NCBI GenBank assembly: GCA_949128115.1 | Contig: OX421968.1 | Location: 27,636,377-27,700,376 of the forward strand | Source of the DNA: Anaspis maculata | Lineage: Eukaryota; Arthropoda; Insecta; Coleoptera; Scraptiidae | Length of the DNA: 64,000 nt | Direction: 5' to 3' | In this document: piece by piece, positions 1 through 10,396 of the stretch | Layout: each line of letters begins with the position of its first letter | How positions within the stretch are numbered: the first letter of the stretch is position 1 | Notes under the pieces: model-generated | What the model saw: only the letters and a program-made list of their open reading frames with translations | Database searches by the model: none | What the model was told of the DNA's origin: nothing | Position numbers and translations under genes: made by a program

Positions 1-666
1 GATATTGTTATCCAACAACTCCGATGCCAGAGCTTTTAGTATTTGACGTTGCGATTCCGGTAAGCGATATGGATTATAAGAGACCGGGTTAGTACTCGTT
101 AGTTTGATACTCATTTCAACACCAGTGGTTTTCCCAATTTCTTGTAGATTAGTTGCAATGCAATCCCGATAGGTGTTGAGCAGTTGAAGGAGTCGTGGTT
201 CAGTATTTTTGTTGCAAACAACTTTGATTTCCGAAAGCGAATTTAGTTTTTGAATTACGTTTATGTTCAAGTTAGGCAATTCGGAGCACGTGCTGAATTT
301 TATGGCTTTTCCATGTTTATAAAAAGAGACATGGGGTTGAGAAAGGAAATTAGTTCCAAGTAAGATGTCTCCGGGACATAGGGAATCAGGAACTAAAATA
401 AAACCAACGATTGCAGTTACGGAGTCAACTGATACCTCACAAACAGTTATTTCTTTCCCTTCATAAACCGCGCCCGAGAATGACTTGAGAAAGCGAGGAT
501 GACTGTTAATGATAGTAAGACTTAGCTTTTGTGCAACAGAGGTTTTCATTAGTGAACATTCACCCCCGGAATCAATAAGACCAGATAAGGGTGTGGAATT
601 GATCAGAACAGTTGTAAAATAAAGGTTTGTATAGTGTTTGACAACATGATAAATTTTATTTGTCAT
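1..666 (-). CDS. pol: Ty3/Gypsy pol, N-terminal part (protease and start of reverse transcriptase), cut by window edge
   Basis: Reading from 666 to 1 gives 222 open codons with no stop. A retropepsin is visible: active-site motif LIDSGGECSL with the catalytic Asp at residue 32, and the second conserved block ILLGTNFL at about residues 101-108. After a linker, residues about 170-222 (YRDCIATN, then NPYRLPES and ELLDNNI) match the region that opens Ty3/Gypsy reverse transcriptases. RT catalytic motifs, RNase H and integrase would lie outside the window. The frame is the same as gag and is separated from it by one TGA stop, so the ATG at 666 is either an internal start or simply the third codon after a recoded stop. 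The visible part is intact, which suggests a fairly young copy. Confidence 0.9.
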   Translation of the reverse strand, partial: MTNKIYHVVKHYTNLYFTTVLINSTPLSGLIDSGGECSLMKTSVAQKLSLTIINSHPRFLKSFSGAVYEGKEITVCEVSVDSVTAIVGFILVPDSLCPGDILLGTNFLSQPHVSFYKHGKAIKFSTCSELPNLNINVIQKLNSLSEIKVVCNKNTEPRLLQLLNTYRDCIATNLQEIGKTTGVEMSIKLTSTNPVSYNPYRLPESQRQILKALASELLDNNI

Positions 667-678
667 GGGTAGTCACAT
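664..678 (-). promoter_or_regulatory. Gag-pol junction: TGA-CTA stop codon, candidate readthrough site
   Basis: On the minus strand the junction reads ATG TGA CTA CCC ATG, all in one frame: the last gag codon, the stop, two sense codons, then the first ATG of pol. TGA followed by CTA is a known efficient readthrough context in several animal genes and RNA viruses. Immediately downstream, TGACAA and TTGTCA could pair as a short stem. Termination-reinitiation at the ATG six nucleotides after the stop is the main alternative. No frameshift is needed. Confidence 0.6.
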
Positions 679-1806
679 TTTCTTATTCTTTCGTTTTTTT
701 CGGCAGTCCTTCTCATAATGTCCAACCTTGGTGCAAAAGCTGCAAATAATTTGAGGTGAAGGTTTTGACAATATTTTTGATTGATAAGGGGCTCGCCTTT
801 TATTTCGACAATTGAAACTGCGATGTCCAGGTTCATCGCATGTGAAACAACGAATCTTGAACGATTTCTTATTATCTTCAGATTTCACAACTGGAGTTTG
901 ATTATTTTGGTCGCAGCTCCTTAGATATGTCAACAAATCATCTAAAGCACGATAATTATTGGCCATTGCAATTTGTCGGGCTCCTTTATCATGAATGGAA
1001 TCAACAATTATATTGATTTCATCTTTTTCAGGGATGTGCCAATTTAGTCTGCGTAATTTATTCAGTTTAGAATTGAAATACTCCACAAGAGTATGATGTT
1101 TGTCTGAAGAATGTAATGCAGCGTCGCGAAATAAAATTCCCGTTGATGACGAATCTATATCAAAAACAGAGCGTAGAGCTGCCTTGAGTTCACTCCAGTT
1201 TTTATAAACAACATCGCCACCAAGATACCACTCGCGTGCGTGCCCCTCTAACTTTGAAACAACAAAACGAGTGGTTGTGACGTCATCCCATCGTGAAAAG
1301 TACGATTTTTCCTCGACCAAACGGATCCACCTATTTAAAGGCATAGTCCCCTCACTAGGATTAAAGTTAGGGACATTTTGCCAAGTGCAAGGTGGCTCTT
1401 GCAAGCCAAGTTGATTACGTTTCATGCTACTTATCTCATTTTTGAGGATCTGCAGCTCCTGTTGCAGAGTCAGTGGTGGAGTTGTGGATCGCTCGGCCTC
1501 GGAGACGGTGCCTTCCACGATGGCTGCTCCCGCTTCGAAAGGCTGCAGCTCGCGGTCTCGATTTCGGGTTCCTCCAGGTTCCGACATTCTCAGACTGCCG
1601 TCAGGTGTTGTCCGATTCCAGTAGGTACGGCGAAACAACAAGCCCAGTTGCCCAAAATAGCAATCGACGCGTAGCCGGCCGACGCGACGTAGGAACTGAT
1701 AACCGATGGCGATGGCGACGTCGCAACTTCTTCCTCCTTTTCTCCTTCTCCTTGATGAACGAACGAAAAACGTAGGTACGCCGGATGTGATAAAACCGAC
1801 GTACAA
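673..1806 (-). CDS. gag: Ty3/Gypsy Gag polyprotein with two CCHC zinc knuckles
   Basis: The 377-residue frame is closed by TGA at 673-675. Residues about 150-290 look like a retrotransposon gag capsid segment (PLNRWIRLVEEKSYFSRW, then EWYLGG). Two CCHC knuckles lie at about residues 320-333 (CFTCDEPGHRSFNC) and 355-368 (CSFCTKVGHYEKDC), which is typical nucleocapsid for genomic RNA binding. The tail is very basic. The first ATG is at 1806, just inside a probable primer-binding site. A second candidate start, with a less biased N-terminus, is the ATG near 1587 (MSEPGGTRN). I cannot choose between them. The long antisense frames over 1378-1879 are shadows of this gene. Confidence 0.9.
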   Translation of the reverse strand: MYVGFITSGVPTFFVRSSRRRRKGGRSCDVAIAIGYQFLRRVGRLRVDCYFGQLGLLFRRTYWNRTTPDGSLRMSEPGGTRNRDRELQPFEAGAAIVEGTVSEAERSTTPPLTLQQELQILKNEISSMKRNQLGLQEPPCTWQNVPNFNPSEGTMPLNRWIRLVEEKSYFSRWDDVTTTRFVVSKLEGHAREWYLGGDVVYKNWSELKAALRSVFDIDSSSTGILFRDAALHSSDKHHTLVEYFNSKLNKLRRLNWHIPEKDEINIIVDSIHDKGARQIAMANNYRALDDLLTYLRSCDQNNQTPVVKSEDNKKSFKIRCFTCDEPGHRSFNCRNKRRAPYQSKILSKPSPQIICSFCTKVGHYEKDCRKKRKNKKM

Positions 1807-1823
1807 GAGAAAGGTGTAGGAAA

Positions 1824-1906
1824 GATCCCGCTTCTAACAATTGTTGTAGGACGCTTTGGGTATTCACAGCAAAACTCACTGGAAGCCGAATATTCTTTAT
1901 TCACCT
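1824..1906 (-). other. Probable 5' LTR end, tRNA-Leu-like primer site and polyA signal of the Gypsy element
   Basis: On the minus strand, AATAAA (1896-1901) is followed by ACAACA and then ATTGTTAGAAGCGGGATC. The latter resembles the complement of an animal tRNA-Leu 3' arm, a common insect Gypsy primer site, although a clean TGG start is missing. The same layout (ACA, ATT, then AGAAGYGG) recurs in the inverted LTRs at 44-46 kb. If correct, the LTR ends near 1842 and extends to higher coordinates. Its outer end was not found. Confidence 0.4.
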
Positions 1907-2815
1907 CCACTGTACAAGCCGTAATCTCTCAATCAATCTTCTAGAATTCTGCCGGCGCTGCTCTCAACACCCGTCAAAATCCCCCTTCCGCCTCCTTGTC
2001 CATCCCGTGCTGCCAACCGTCCCTGTCGCCGTGTTGGACACGTTCACTGGCGCCTTCCACTCCCAAGCGGCACCTCACATATCCTCATTTGAACCTGAGC
2101 GAGTTTTTGGGATGGACCACTTCAATCTTTGATCTGTTTAGTCCTACTCCGTCTGAAGTTTGTTTGTCTGTCTGTCCGTCCGTTTTAGTCGCCTGTGTGG
2201 ATATCTGTCTGTTTGTTTGTGTGCCTGGCTGTCTGTGTGGTTATCTTCGTGAATGATCTCAGCTCATTTGATTTTTGTTGAAATCGTTCCATTAGAATGC
2301 ACTTGTTTCGTATAAAATTCGTATTACCTACGTATCGTAGTACGATACTCGTTTGAGTGTCGAAAAGTGGCCAGTACCTAAGAACCGTTGATGGAGAAAA
2401 AGTCATGGCAATTCAACTTCTCCCAATAGGCATGCTCCTACAAGCTCGCAGATCGATGATCTCAGGCAGTAAAATTTTTATATAGAAGTCAGTCAATTTT
2501 GTTTTTATTTTGTCAGTCCAATATGTCCTTGTACTTGAAAATAGTGATTGTGTGTCCGTTTAAGCTGGGAATCTCTCTCTAAACAAAATTTTTGATTGGT
2601 CTGTATGGCTTCCTGTATTGTCTTGTTTTGCCGACTTAGGGCATTTCACCTTGATGATAGTACCATTCTGATGAGGAAGAGGCCCCTTCTGACGATTCCG
2701 CAAGATATCCATGGGTCGGGTCCACAAACAGGCCTCATAGTTCAACTTTATTCCGTTAAGTTCAGTTCTAATCAAACCATACAACGTTTTTCATATGGTG
2801 CGATTCTCTGAAAAA
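1907..2815. other. No gene seen; probable LTR and flank
   Basis: No coding signal supported by homology. The first few hundred bases are presumably LTR of the Gypsy element. The only structured part is the TGTC-rich tract listed separately. Short ORFs here have no recognisable motif. Confidence 0.5.
2158..2243. repeat. Degenerate TGTC/TGTT tetranucleotide tract
   Basis: A run of gtttgtctgtctgtccgtcc-type tetranucleotides with interruptions. Helentron-like elements elsewhere in this window carry related GTCC/GGAC tracts, but no element ends were found around this one. Confidence 0.6.
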
Positions 2816-2819
2816 TTAC

Positions 2820-4411
2820 GTGCCATAAAGGCTCTGAAGCGTGGCAAAGAAATCGAGATCCCAGGTCTAAAACTCAGCTCAATAATACAACCAAAAAGTT
2901 GAGCGGCATGCTTCAGGAATATAAAGACCAATGCATCAAAAACTACCTCGAGATGCTATCACCAACGGAAGCTTCCAACTACAGCCTATGGAAAGCCACA
3001 AAAAACTGAAGCAACCAACTCAAACGATCCCACCAATAAGGAAGAGAGATGGAACCTGGGCACGGAGCGACACGGAAAAGGCGGAGAGGTTTGCCGAACA
3101 CCTTGAAGAGGTTTTCGCGCCCTTCCCAACACAGTCGGCGGATGAGGAAGCGGCAATCCAGCAATTTCTGAGGTCGCCTGGTCGAGAATTTCTCCCAATC
3201 AAACCAATTAAAATAAATGAACTCAGAACCGCGATGCGCAAGCTCGACCAGAGAAAATCTCCAGGGTATGACCTCATCTCCGCTAGGGTCATGAGAGAAC
3301 TGCCTACTAAAGCCCAGAAACTCATGCTCTACATCTTCAATGCTGCTCTCAGGCTGGGCCACTTTCCATTCCAATGGAAGGTGGCACAGATTATCCTCAT
3401 TCTGAAACCTGGGAAGACACCGGAGGCGGCCGCTTCTTACAGACCAATAAGCTTACTACCGGTGCTGTCAAAAGTGTTGGAGGGGTTGTTTTTGACCCGG
3501 ATGCACCCTTTAATTGCTGGGGGTGGACTCATCCCGGACCATCAGTTCGGCTTCCGACGGGGGCACTCTGCTATCGAGCAGGTACATAGAGTGGTAGATC
3601 ACATATATCGAGATTTCGAGGCGGGAAGGAGCTGCTCGGCGGCATTTCTCGACGTATCACAGGCGTTCTGTATACCCTGTACACAGCTGATCTTCCCTCG
3701 ACGGCCGGAGTCACTGTGGCGACTTACGCTGACGACACCGCAATCCTGGCATCGGATAGAAACCAGGCAGCTGCATCGCGGAGGCTGCAGGGTAGTCTGG
3801 ATGAGGTGCAGAGGTGGATGCTGAAGTGGCGCATAACGGCGAACGCAACGAAGTCGACACATGTCATCTTTACACTGCGGCATGATGCTTGTCCACCGGT
3901 GACACTGGGAGGATGTCCTTTACCACAGGCAGACAGTGCAAAGTACCTGGGACTACACCTAGATAGACGGCTGACCTGGCAAAAACATGTCAGGGCAAAG
4001 AGAAAACAGCTGGGTCTCAGAGTGAGGCAGATGGATTGGCTGATCGGAAGAAGATCCAAGTTATCCTTGGAAAACAAACTGATCTTGTACAAGGTGTCGC
4101 TAAAACCCATCTGGACTTACGGGATCCAGTTGTGGGGGTCTACATGTAACTCCAACATCGAGATACTGCAGAGATTTCAGTCAAAAACCCTAAGATCAAT
4201 TTTGAATCCACCTTGGTATACAATAAACAAAGAAATCCACCAATATTTGGACATTGAAGAAGTCAACGCAGTGAGAACAAGATTGAGCCAATCGTACATC
4301 AGTCGCCTGGACGGACACCCGAATTCTCTAGCGAGGAATCTCTTGAGGGTCTCAGGGAACAGAAGACTTAAGAAGTGTAGACCGATGGACTTGCCTGCGC
4401 GATTTTTGTGA
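2820..4411 (+). pseudogene. Jockey-type LINE reverse transcriptase, 5'-truncated and internally deleted
   Basis: No endonuclease domain is present. From about 2866 the linker upstream of RT is readable (KTQLNNTTKKL, then LSPTEASNYSLWKATK), followed by a frameshift near 3005. RT blocks follow: RKSPGYDLIS, SYRPISLLPVLSKVLE, DHQFGFRRGHSAIEQ and FLDVSQAF. At about 3667 the frame jumps from SQAF straight to LYTLYTADLPS and TYADDTAIL. The roughly 80 residues normally between them, including the GVPQGS-type block, are deleted. The C-terminal part (KYLGLHLDRRLTW, IWTYGIQLWG) runs to a stop at 4411. The YADD catalytic pair survives, but the protein cannot be functional. The 3' UTR runs towards about 4555, next to a foldback element. 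Confidence 0.85.
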
Positions 4412-4567
4412 TCCGCCGTTTCACGTTGAAGGGCTGTGTTGTCATCAAATCAACATAAATTGGCGTTTGTGTTGTGTATGGGTTTTTGTTGGGTGCGTCA
4501 GTGGACGGACTCCATATCAAGTCATGTAAACTGTTTTATTTTATTTTGTTGTATTGTTCATTTTATA

Positions 4568-5652
4568 TACCGGGTGATCATTTGAAAACTATCCACCTGC
4601 AATAACTCCCGATTCCTAGTGAATATTTTTTCGGGCAAAAACAGGTCGATTTTTATATCGAGGGGGACATCCAAAACATACATTGGCAAATTTCTATATT
4701 CACCCCCCTCGCCCCCACTCACCCCAACTTTGATATTTCAAATGACACTACCTACCTTGCGATACATCAAATTGAAGGAAATTAAATTTTCTTTCTGAAA
4801 AAAATATTTTCAAAATATTCAACCCCACCCCCTTTTCTCTAAAATATCTCTGACTGTCCCATTTTATATTCTGGACCCCTCATTTTTTTCTCAATTTAGT
4901 TGGCGTCATCCTAGATAGCATCGAAGAAAAAAAAATTCGGTGGAAAAAGTGCTACCTAAATTCACCCCTTTGCTCTCCCCCACCTCAACTCCCGAATTTA
5001 ACAAAACACCACCTACTTTGTGACACATCAAATTGAAAGGAATTGAATTCTCTTTCCGAAAAGAATTTTTTTGAAATTTTCTACCCTTCCCCCAATAAAT
5101 TGGCTATTTGGAGTATTCTAGGGGAGCAATGGGGGGCTTTAAAAATTGTGAAAAAATATTTTTCAGGGAGAGAATGCAATTTCCTTCAATTTGATGTATT
5201 ACAAAGTGGGTGTTGACATTTTAAATTTTTGAGGTCAGGTGGGGGGAGCGAAGGAGTAAATTTGGGTGGCACTTTTTTTATAGAAAATTTACTCTTTCGA
5301 TGCTGTGCAGGATGACGTTTACTGTATTGAAGGGAAATGGAGGTCAAGAATATTAACTTGGACACTCAGAGAATTTTGGGAAGAACAGGGGGTGGGGTTG
5401 AAAAATTTCAAAATATTTTTTTTAGAAAGAGAATTAAATTCTCTTCAATTTGATGTATCGCAAGGTAGGTGGTGTTGTTTGAAATTTCAAAGTTGGGGTG
5501 AGTGGGGGCGAGGGGGCTTACGATATAAATTCTCCAATGTATGTTTTAGATGTCCCCCTCGATATAAAAATCGACCTGTTTTTGCTCAAAGACATTTGCA
5601 CTAGGAATCGGGAGATATTGCAGGTGGATAGTTCTCAAATGATCACCCGGTA
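4568..5652. mobile_element. Foldback MITE with long inverted arms, TA flanks
   Basis: The ends read TACCGGGTGATCA at 4568 and its complement at 5640-5652, each flanked by TA. The inverted match continues far inward: the blocks around 4650-4840 (spacing with CCCCCTCG and GATACATCAAATTGAA) recur in reverse at 5390-5580. The two arms are about half a kilobase each and no coding sequence is seen. TA flanks and the ACCGGGTG end suggest a non-autonomous Tc1/mariner-type element. Confidence 0.8.
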
Positions 5653-5729
5653 TACATAAGTTTTACTGAATATCTTTACCGATAGATTGTAAAATATTCC
5701 ACAGCTGTCAAATAAAAAAAATAAATAAA

Positions 5730-6132
5730 GGCTCTGTTACGTTGTTATTACCCAGGCAACAGCCAATGGGGTACTTGCCAATGAGACAGATTTGACTGAA
5801 AATACTTTTAATCATTAGCAAGAGTAATAAAGACAATAAAGAGTATTTCCTGGAAATTTCAAGAAAATATATCCATTGGTTAAAAAGATTTTTTTTTAAT
5901 TTTTCATTTTTATGGGTTGGTAACAGTCGGGAAACTGCAGTGAAGTTTTTATATCTGTATTTTTCAAATATTGTGATGCCATTCTAACCTTTTTTGAGTT
6001 TTCAATGTAACAGTGCTGTTGATCTAGTTTTTAGATATTTTTAAAACGCACTGCGGCCGCAATTTTTGGAATTTGGGAAAAAAAATTGGGCAAGTACCCC
6101 ATTGCCGACACGAATTTTTACATAACAGAGCG
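5730..6132. mobile_element. Foldback MITE (GCTCTGTTA ends)
   Basis: GGCTCTGTTACG at 5730 pairs with the inverted CATAACAGAGCG at 6121-6132. Further in, AATGGGGTACTTGCC (about 5767-5781) pairs with GGCAAGTACCCCATT near 6089. The phrase GGGTACTTGCCAATG also occurs near 15147 and, inverted, near 56280, close to the 5' ends of the two full HINE-1 copies. It may mark older shared material. Confidence 0.65.
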
Positions 6133-7953
6133 TTTATGGAATGCTCGATGGAATGTTATTTTTTACAGAATAGCACTATTTCATCTTTTTTTCTATCTTG
6201 AACGGTAAGACCGTTATGAGATAATTACGCTAGGATCGACCACCCTGTATCTTCCCATAGCTTCCAGTTACTGGGTTCAATGCCTGTTCTAAATTTTCAT
6301 CAGAATCAAAGATTGAAATTGACTGCTCCCAATGGGCGACAGACTGCTGAGATGAGGTGCTTGTACTTGCACCAGGGCGGTGCACCGTTGGTATATGGGT
6401 GAACTTTTTTTTTGAATTTTTGAATGTTTCAAGAATTTGATTTTAACAAAAATTAGCTTTATGCCCGCGGCACACGAGGCATTTTTGCCCGCAATTTTCC
6501 TGGCATTTTTGCGTGCAATTTTTCAGGCTCGCGGGTTGTCATAGAAATCGAATTTGCGGGGTTTTTGCATGCAAATTTGCGCGCAATTTTTCACGCAATT
6601 TTTCGTGCATGTTTCCAGGCAGGATTTCTGACACATGTGACAACTCAATGAGAATTAATGTCAATAAATCGGTATCTCAAGAAAAGTGCTTTTATTTGCT
6701 ATCTTGTGTGGGTTTCGAGGAGTAGTGCCTAATCTGTAGTTGCTTTCCAGCGTTTACGATCCACGGTAACTCGGTAGAAAATCCAATCGTAGGAAGGCAT
6801 TCCTTTCGTTTTCACGTTCAAAAGTGACTCAAGACCACGATGTACTCAAGACTAACCCCGAGTCACCTTTCCTGAGTCCTGACTTGCAGCGTAGGAGTTC
6901 GAGCAAAACAATAAACATTGAAAGGAATATACAACAGTGAAGTGGTATCACATTATCATACTGAGACAACAACTACTGTGAATTTGTGTTACCTGTGGCT
7001 CAGTTCAAAGTGTCTGGGACAGCTGAAACTGCTGATCTGAGTGATCTGTATAATGGAGCTAGAAAAACTTAGTAGAGGACCACAGGCAGGAACAAGTGTC
7101 TTCCATCAAGAATACCAGCATCCACTGCCTGAGAGAATTGTTGAAAGAACTGTGTGGATGTCGAACTCGACACCATGAAGCCATTCACTATTGAAGAATC
7201 AAATATACTTGTACCTACCCATTGCAATTTTTTTGATTTGTACCTACCTATATAGCAAAAAGGCAAACATGTTCGATGAAACGCTAGAGTAGTTCTTCAA
7301 ACCTATAGTGAGCGTAAGCAAAGACTTTACCCTTTGGCATTTTAGTACTTCAAATTCAAAATAATACACATAGGTACCTAAAAATTTTGAAAGACATAAA
7401 ATTCTAGGTGTTCTTGAAGCCTAGAAGAATCAACAAAAACCGATTTCCATCAACAAGTTTTTCAGTCACATCGGAAACCCTTTGTTCAGAAAATATTTGA
7501 ATAAATTGATTTTATGACAGCTGGAGATTAATCTCCATGTGGCACGTCAATATGGCGCTAATTGTGAAACCAACATAAAAACCATAAATGCATACACTAG
7601 ACACGACTAGGTTCCAATTTTCATCAAAATCGGACCACTTTAACCAATTTCAACATGGCAGACAAAATTGCGGCGGATCAAGAAGAAAACATTGAAACCA
7701 TACTTTTACATATAAAACATGCGTGTATTTCAAGTTTCATGAAAATCGGATCATTTTTGAGAAAATTTGACATTGCGGATCAAGATGGCGACGGTTTGAG
7801 AAATTTTTTCTTCCTAATTCCATTCTCTGCTGACTACATGTTTCACACAAGAAGTCGATTTTCGCTAGGTCTTCTCGGTCAAGTTGACACGTCAAGTCCC
7901 CAAGGTGGAAACCACTCGAGTCCCCTGGCTCAACGACTAAAACAGAAAGCGAT
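6133..7953. other. No gene seen
   Basis: AT-rich sequence without a supported gene. It contains the GCAATTTTTC-rich repeat listed separately. Around 7530-7800 there are AATATGGCGC, TTTCATGAAAATCGG and CAAGATGGCGACGG blocks that resemble degenerate copies of the ~115 bp tandem unit of HINE-2 (37.3 and 40.1-40.8 kb). Confidence 0.5.
6463..6625. repeat. GCAATTTTTC-motif interspersed repeat, copy 1
   Basis: Begins ATGCCCGCGGCACACGAGGC and then repeats GC(A/G)TGCAATTTTTC-like words every 15-30 bases. The same start and words occur in reverse complement at about 26010-26158. The motif density suggests a repeat end with subterminal motif repeats, as in hAT- or P-type transposons. Confidence 0.55.
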
Positions 7954-8274
7954 CTCAAGGACGGTGTTGAATTGGTAAAATAAGCGTTGCGGAATTAATC
8001 CGTCTGGGTTTATTCCTTGACGGATTTTTACCATTTTGGTCTCTTTCGAAAGCTACAAGGATGTACTTTGGTTTGAGCCCATTAGCATTTCCAAAATCCA
8101 AAACAAAATTTTTTTGATTTTTCGATTTTTGAAATGCCAATGGGCTCAAACCAAAGTACATCCTTGATCCTTGCAGCTTTCGAAAGAGGCCAAAATGATA
8201 AAAGTCCGTCAAGGAATAAACCCAGACGGATTGATTTCGCAACGCTTATTTTACCAATTCAACTCCGTCCTTAA
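7954..8274. mobile_element. 320 bp near-perfect hairpin MITE
   Basis: The left arm (from TCAAGGACGGTGTTGAATTGG's first bases at 7955) and the right arm ending at 8274 are reverse complements over almost their full length. They include blocks GTAAAATAAGCGTTGCG, CCGTCTGGGTTTATTCC and AAGTACATCCTTG. The arms meet at a very short AT-rich loop near 8110. The high arm identity suggests recent activity or repair by conversion. Confidence 0.8.
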
Positions 8275-8390
8275 GGACCGGAGCTAAATGCCGTCTTGGT
8301 CCAATGAAACATTTTGAGAATGGAGAGATATTAAAAAAAAAACAGGAAGGCCCGAATAAGAAATATACTTGCCAAGAATAATAGAAACAA

Positions 8391-8830
8391 GTGGTGGAGG
8401 AGGTCTTGAAAGAGGTGCACGATGGCACTAATGGAGGGCATCTTGGAGTCAACAAGATGCTGGAAAACGTGTGCGAAACAAAATTACACGGAGCGGCACG
8501 GAGTACACCGGTATATTTAAGGTGTAGTCTCAGTAGAAACGTTTCAGTTGTCAGGGACTATTATTTCAGCAAGTGGTCAGGAGCATACGCACTGCCTAAC
8601 CAGTAGGTGGCACCAACCGTAGCTCTGAAGGATTTCAAGCTGGTGACCATATTTGTGTGGCTGTGCATACCCCAATGCAAAAAGAGAAGATCCTCGAGGC
8701 TTCATTCGTCGTGGAAGAGACCATGCACCTTGGTAAAAAGGATCAACGATATTGTGTGCCTGTACATGTTGTTCCCTTATCTCTCGGACCGCCTGCACGT
8801 CATCCCACCACTGACCGGCAGTGTGGCATC
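8391..8830 (+). pseudogene. Ty3/Gypsy integrase remnant (zinc finger, core fragment, C-terminus)
   Basis: Three separate integrase pieces are readable in order. First is an H2C2-type finger start, EVHDGTNGGHLGVNKMLENV. Next is a core fragment, YYFSKWSGAYALPNQ, followed after an in-frame TAG by VAPTVA, which matches the DYFSKW...LPNQEAPTVA region of Gypsy integrases. Last is a C-terminal piece near 8700-8760, KRPCTLVKRINDIV, matching the WEGPY-VVKRINDVVYR type motif. The D,D-35-E core between them is mostly deleted. No LTR was found. This is a dead fragment and a different copy from the element at 1-1.9 kb. Confidence 0.65.
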
Positions 8831-9241
8831 ATCAGCTACAACGGCCAACCTACTGGCAAAGTAGTCTTCAGCACCTCGACGAAATAATAACAGTATGAAG
8901 ATAATTACGTACAGTAATAGTACCTATCACAAATTACAACAATGAACCATTAGACAGAGCACGGGCGATTGTCGTGAACACCACCTTCGCAATAAAGATG
9001 AAAGGTTTTCATGGCTTTTCTCGCAATAAACCTGATCCAGCCTTTCAATATCGAGCAAGACCCAGCCAACAAGATAATAAGATGACAGAAGTGGATGAAC
9101 AGATTCAAGAACCACCTGCCTAACAGCTTTCAAGAAAAGGTAAATTTCGAAGACAACTCAAATTATATAACCGAGCAAAGCAGAAACTTCAGCATGGCCG
9201 AAAGTGAACAAAAGATTCAAAATCTCCACCTCCGGGCAGGT
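8831..9241. other. No gene seen
   Basis: Unassigned DNA between the Gypsy integrase remnant and the next foldback. It may include the Gypsy 3' region. No motif recognised. Confidence 0.5.
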
Positions 9242-9919
9242 AAAGTGCGATTTATAACTCGATTTTAATTTTAGTCGCAATTTTAATCGCAATTTTAGTC
9301 GGATCGATCGTAAGCACATTCACCTCGCCAATTTATAACTCGATCGCAACGATCACATCGGTCGGAAGCAAGGCATGATGGAGGGAGAAAACGTAGGGTG
9401 CAGTGCAGTGGCGTAACTAGCCCATTCGAACAGGCAGGTACCTACAGACCAAGGCAGAAGGCGCCGCAAGTGAACATTTTTCGATTTCGAGAACATGAGT
9501 ATAATCAATGTATGTTCGTGTGAATTATAAACGTTGAAAAGGCGCCATTGCGGTCAAATATTTGTACAGGTGGATGCAGGTACCCGGCTGACCTCCCCTT
9601 AGTTGCGCCACTGCTCACCTGTCAGCCTGTCGCTAAAAGTCCCTAGAAAATCCACTAACATAACACTGCTAATAAAGAAGACTACTGTGCTCATTTTCGC
9701 TAATCTCGATATTATCTTGATTTTCATTGGTCGATGTAAGGATCGGATCGCAAGAGTTGAATATTGACCAACTTCTTAAAATCCTTAGAATCGTTGCGAT
9801 TGCGGCTTGCGATTAAAATCGGGTTATAAAAGGTATAGAGGAAATCGTATCTTTGAACTTCGTTAAAATTGCGATTAAAATTGCGGCTAAAATTAAAATC
9901 GAGTTATAAATCGCCCTTA
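9242..9919. mobile_element. Foldback MITE (GCGATTTATAACTCG ends) with a second element nested inside
   Basis: The left end GCGATTTATAACTCGATTTT (from about 9247) and the right end around 9885-9916 are inverted copies, with further TTTTAGTCGCAATTTTAATC-type blocks in both arms. The TTTAATTTTAG(T/C)CGCAA word is also in the small MITE at 50255-50422. The element is interrupted by the CAGTGGCG element listed next. Confidence 0.75.
9406..9613. mobile_element. Nested short TIR element (CAGTGGCGTAACTA ends)
   Basis: CAGTGGCGTAACTAG at 9406 and CTTAGTTGCGCCACTG ending at 9613 are imperfect inverted repeats. Internally, GCAGGTACCTAC pairs with GCAGGTACCCGG only weakly. I found no clear 8 bp target duplication. 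CAGTGGCG ends are common in hAT-type MITEs. Confidence 0.5.
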
Positions 9920-10396
9920 TATCTAAAATGCGGAACAGGAACAGAAATGAAATATGACTAACGTAATGAAAGGGAATAAGTCCGCAACGGGCAAAACACG
10001 CGATTTTTTCCAGCCGGGTGTCCAAAAAGTCATAGCTTTTTAAAAAAAGGGGGTAGAAATGTAACTTATTAAGTTTCTTCAAAACAGTTCTAATCTAAAA
10101 ACTTGGAAAAATTTATGTACAGAAGATTGCATTGTCAAAATATCTATCTTCCCTCTCGCCGTTGGACCTTTTCAAGTCGGGATCTGAAATTCGCCGAAGT
10201 TCGATTACATAATGGCAGCTGGAATAGCCGCCATTCCTTCCAGAATTTTGTTTCTTGATTCATGAGGAGTGGGACTTCTTGGAGGCCAAAACTGATGTCC
10301 CCCCGTTTGGAAATCACCTTTCCGGGAAACATCGTTTGAAATAGGTACGTGCCGATCCAACCCCATTGGACTTCTTCTTGTGAGGTTAACTTGGAG
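9920..10396. other. No gene seen
   Basis: Unassigned sequence. Two overlapping minus-strand ORFs of 70 and 95 codons (10144-10431) have no recognisable motif and run into the foldback arm, so I do not call them. Confidence 0.5.

Noticed and set aside
1378..1910. Several 66-106-codon ORFs overlapping gag on both strands
   Set aside because: They are out-of-frame or antisense shadows of the gag frame.
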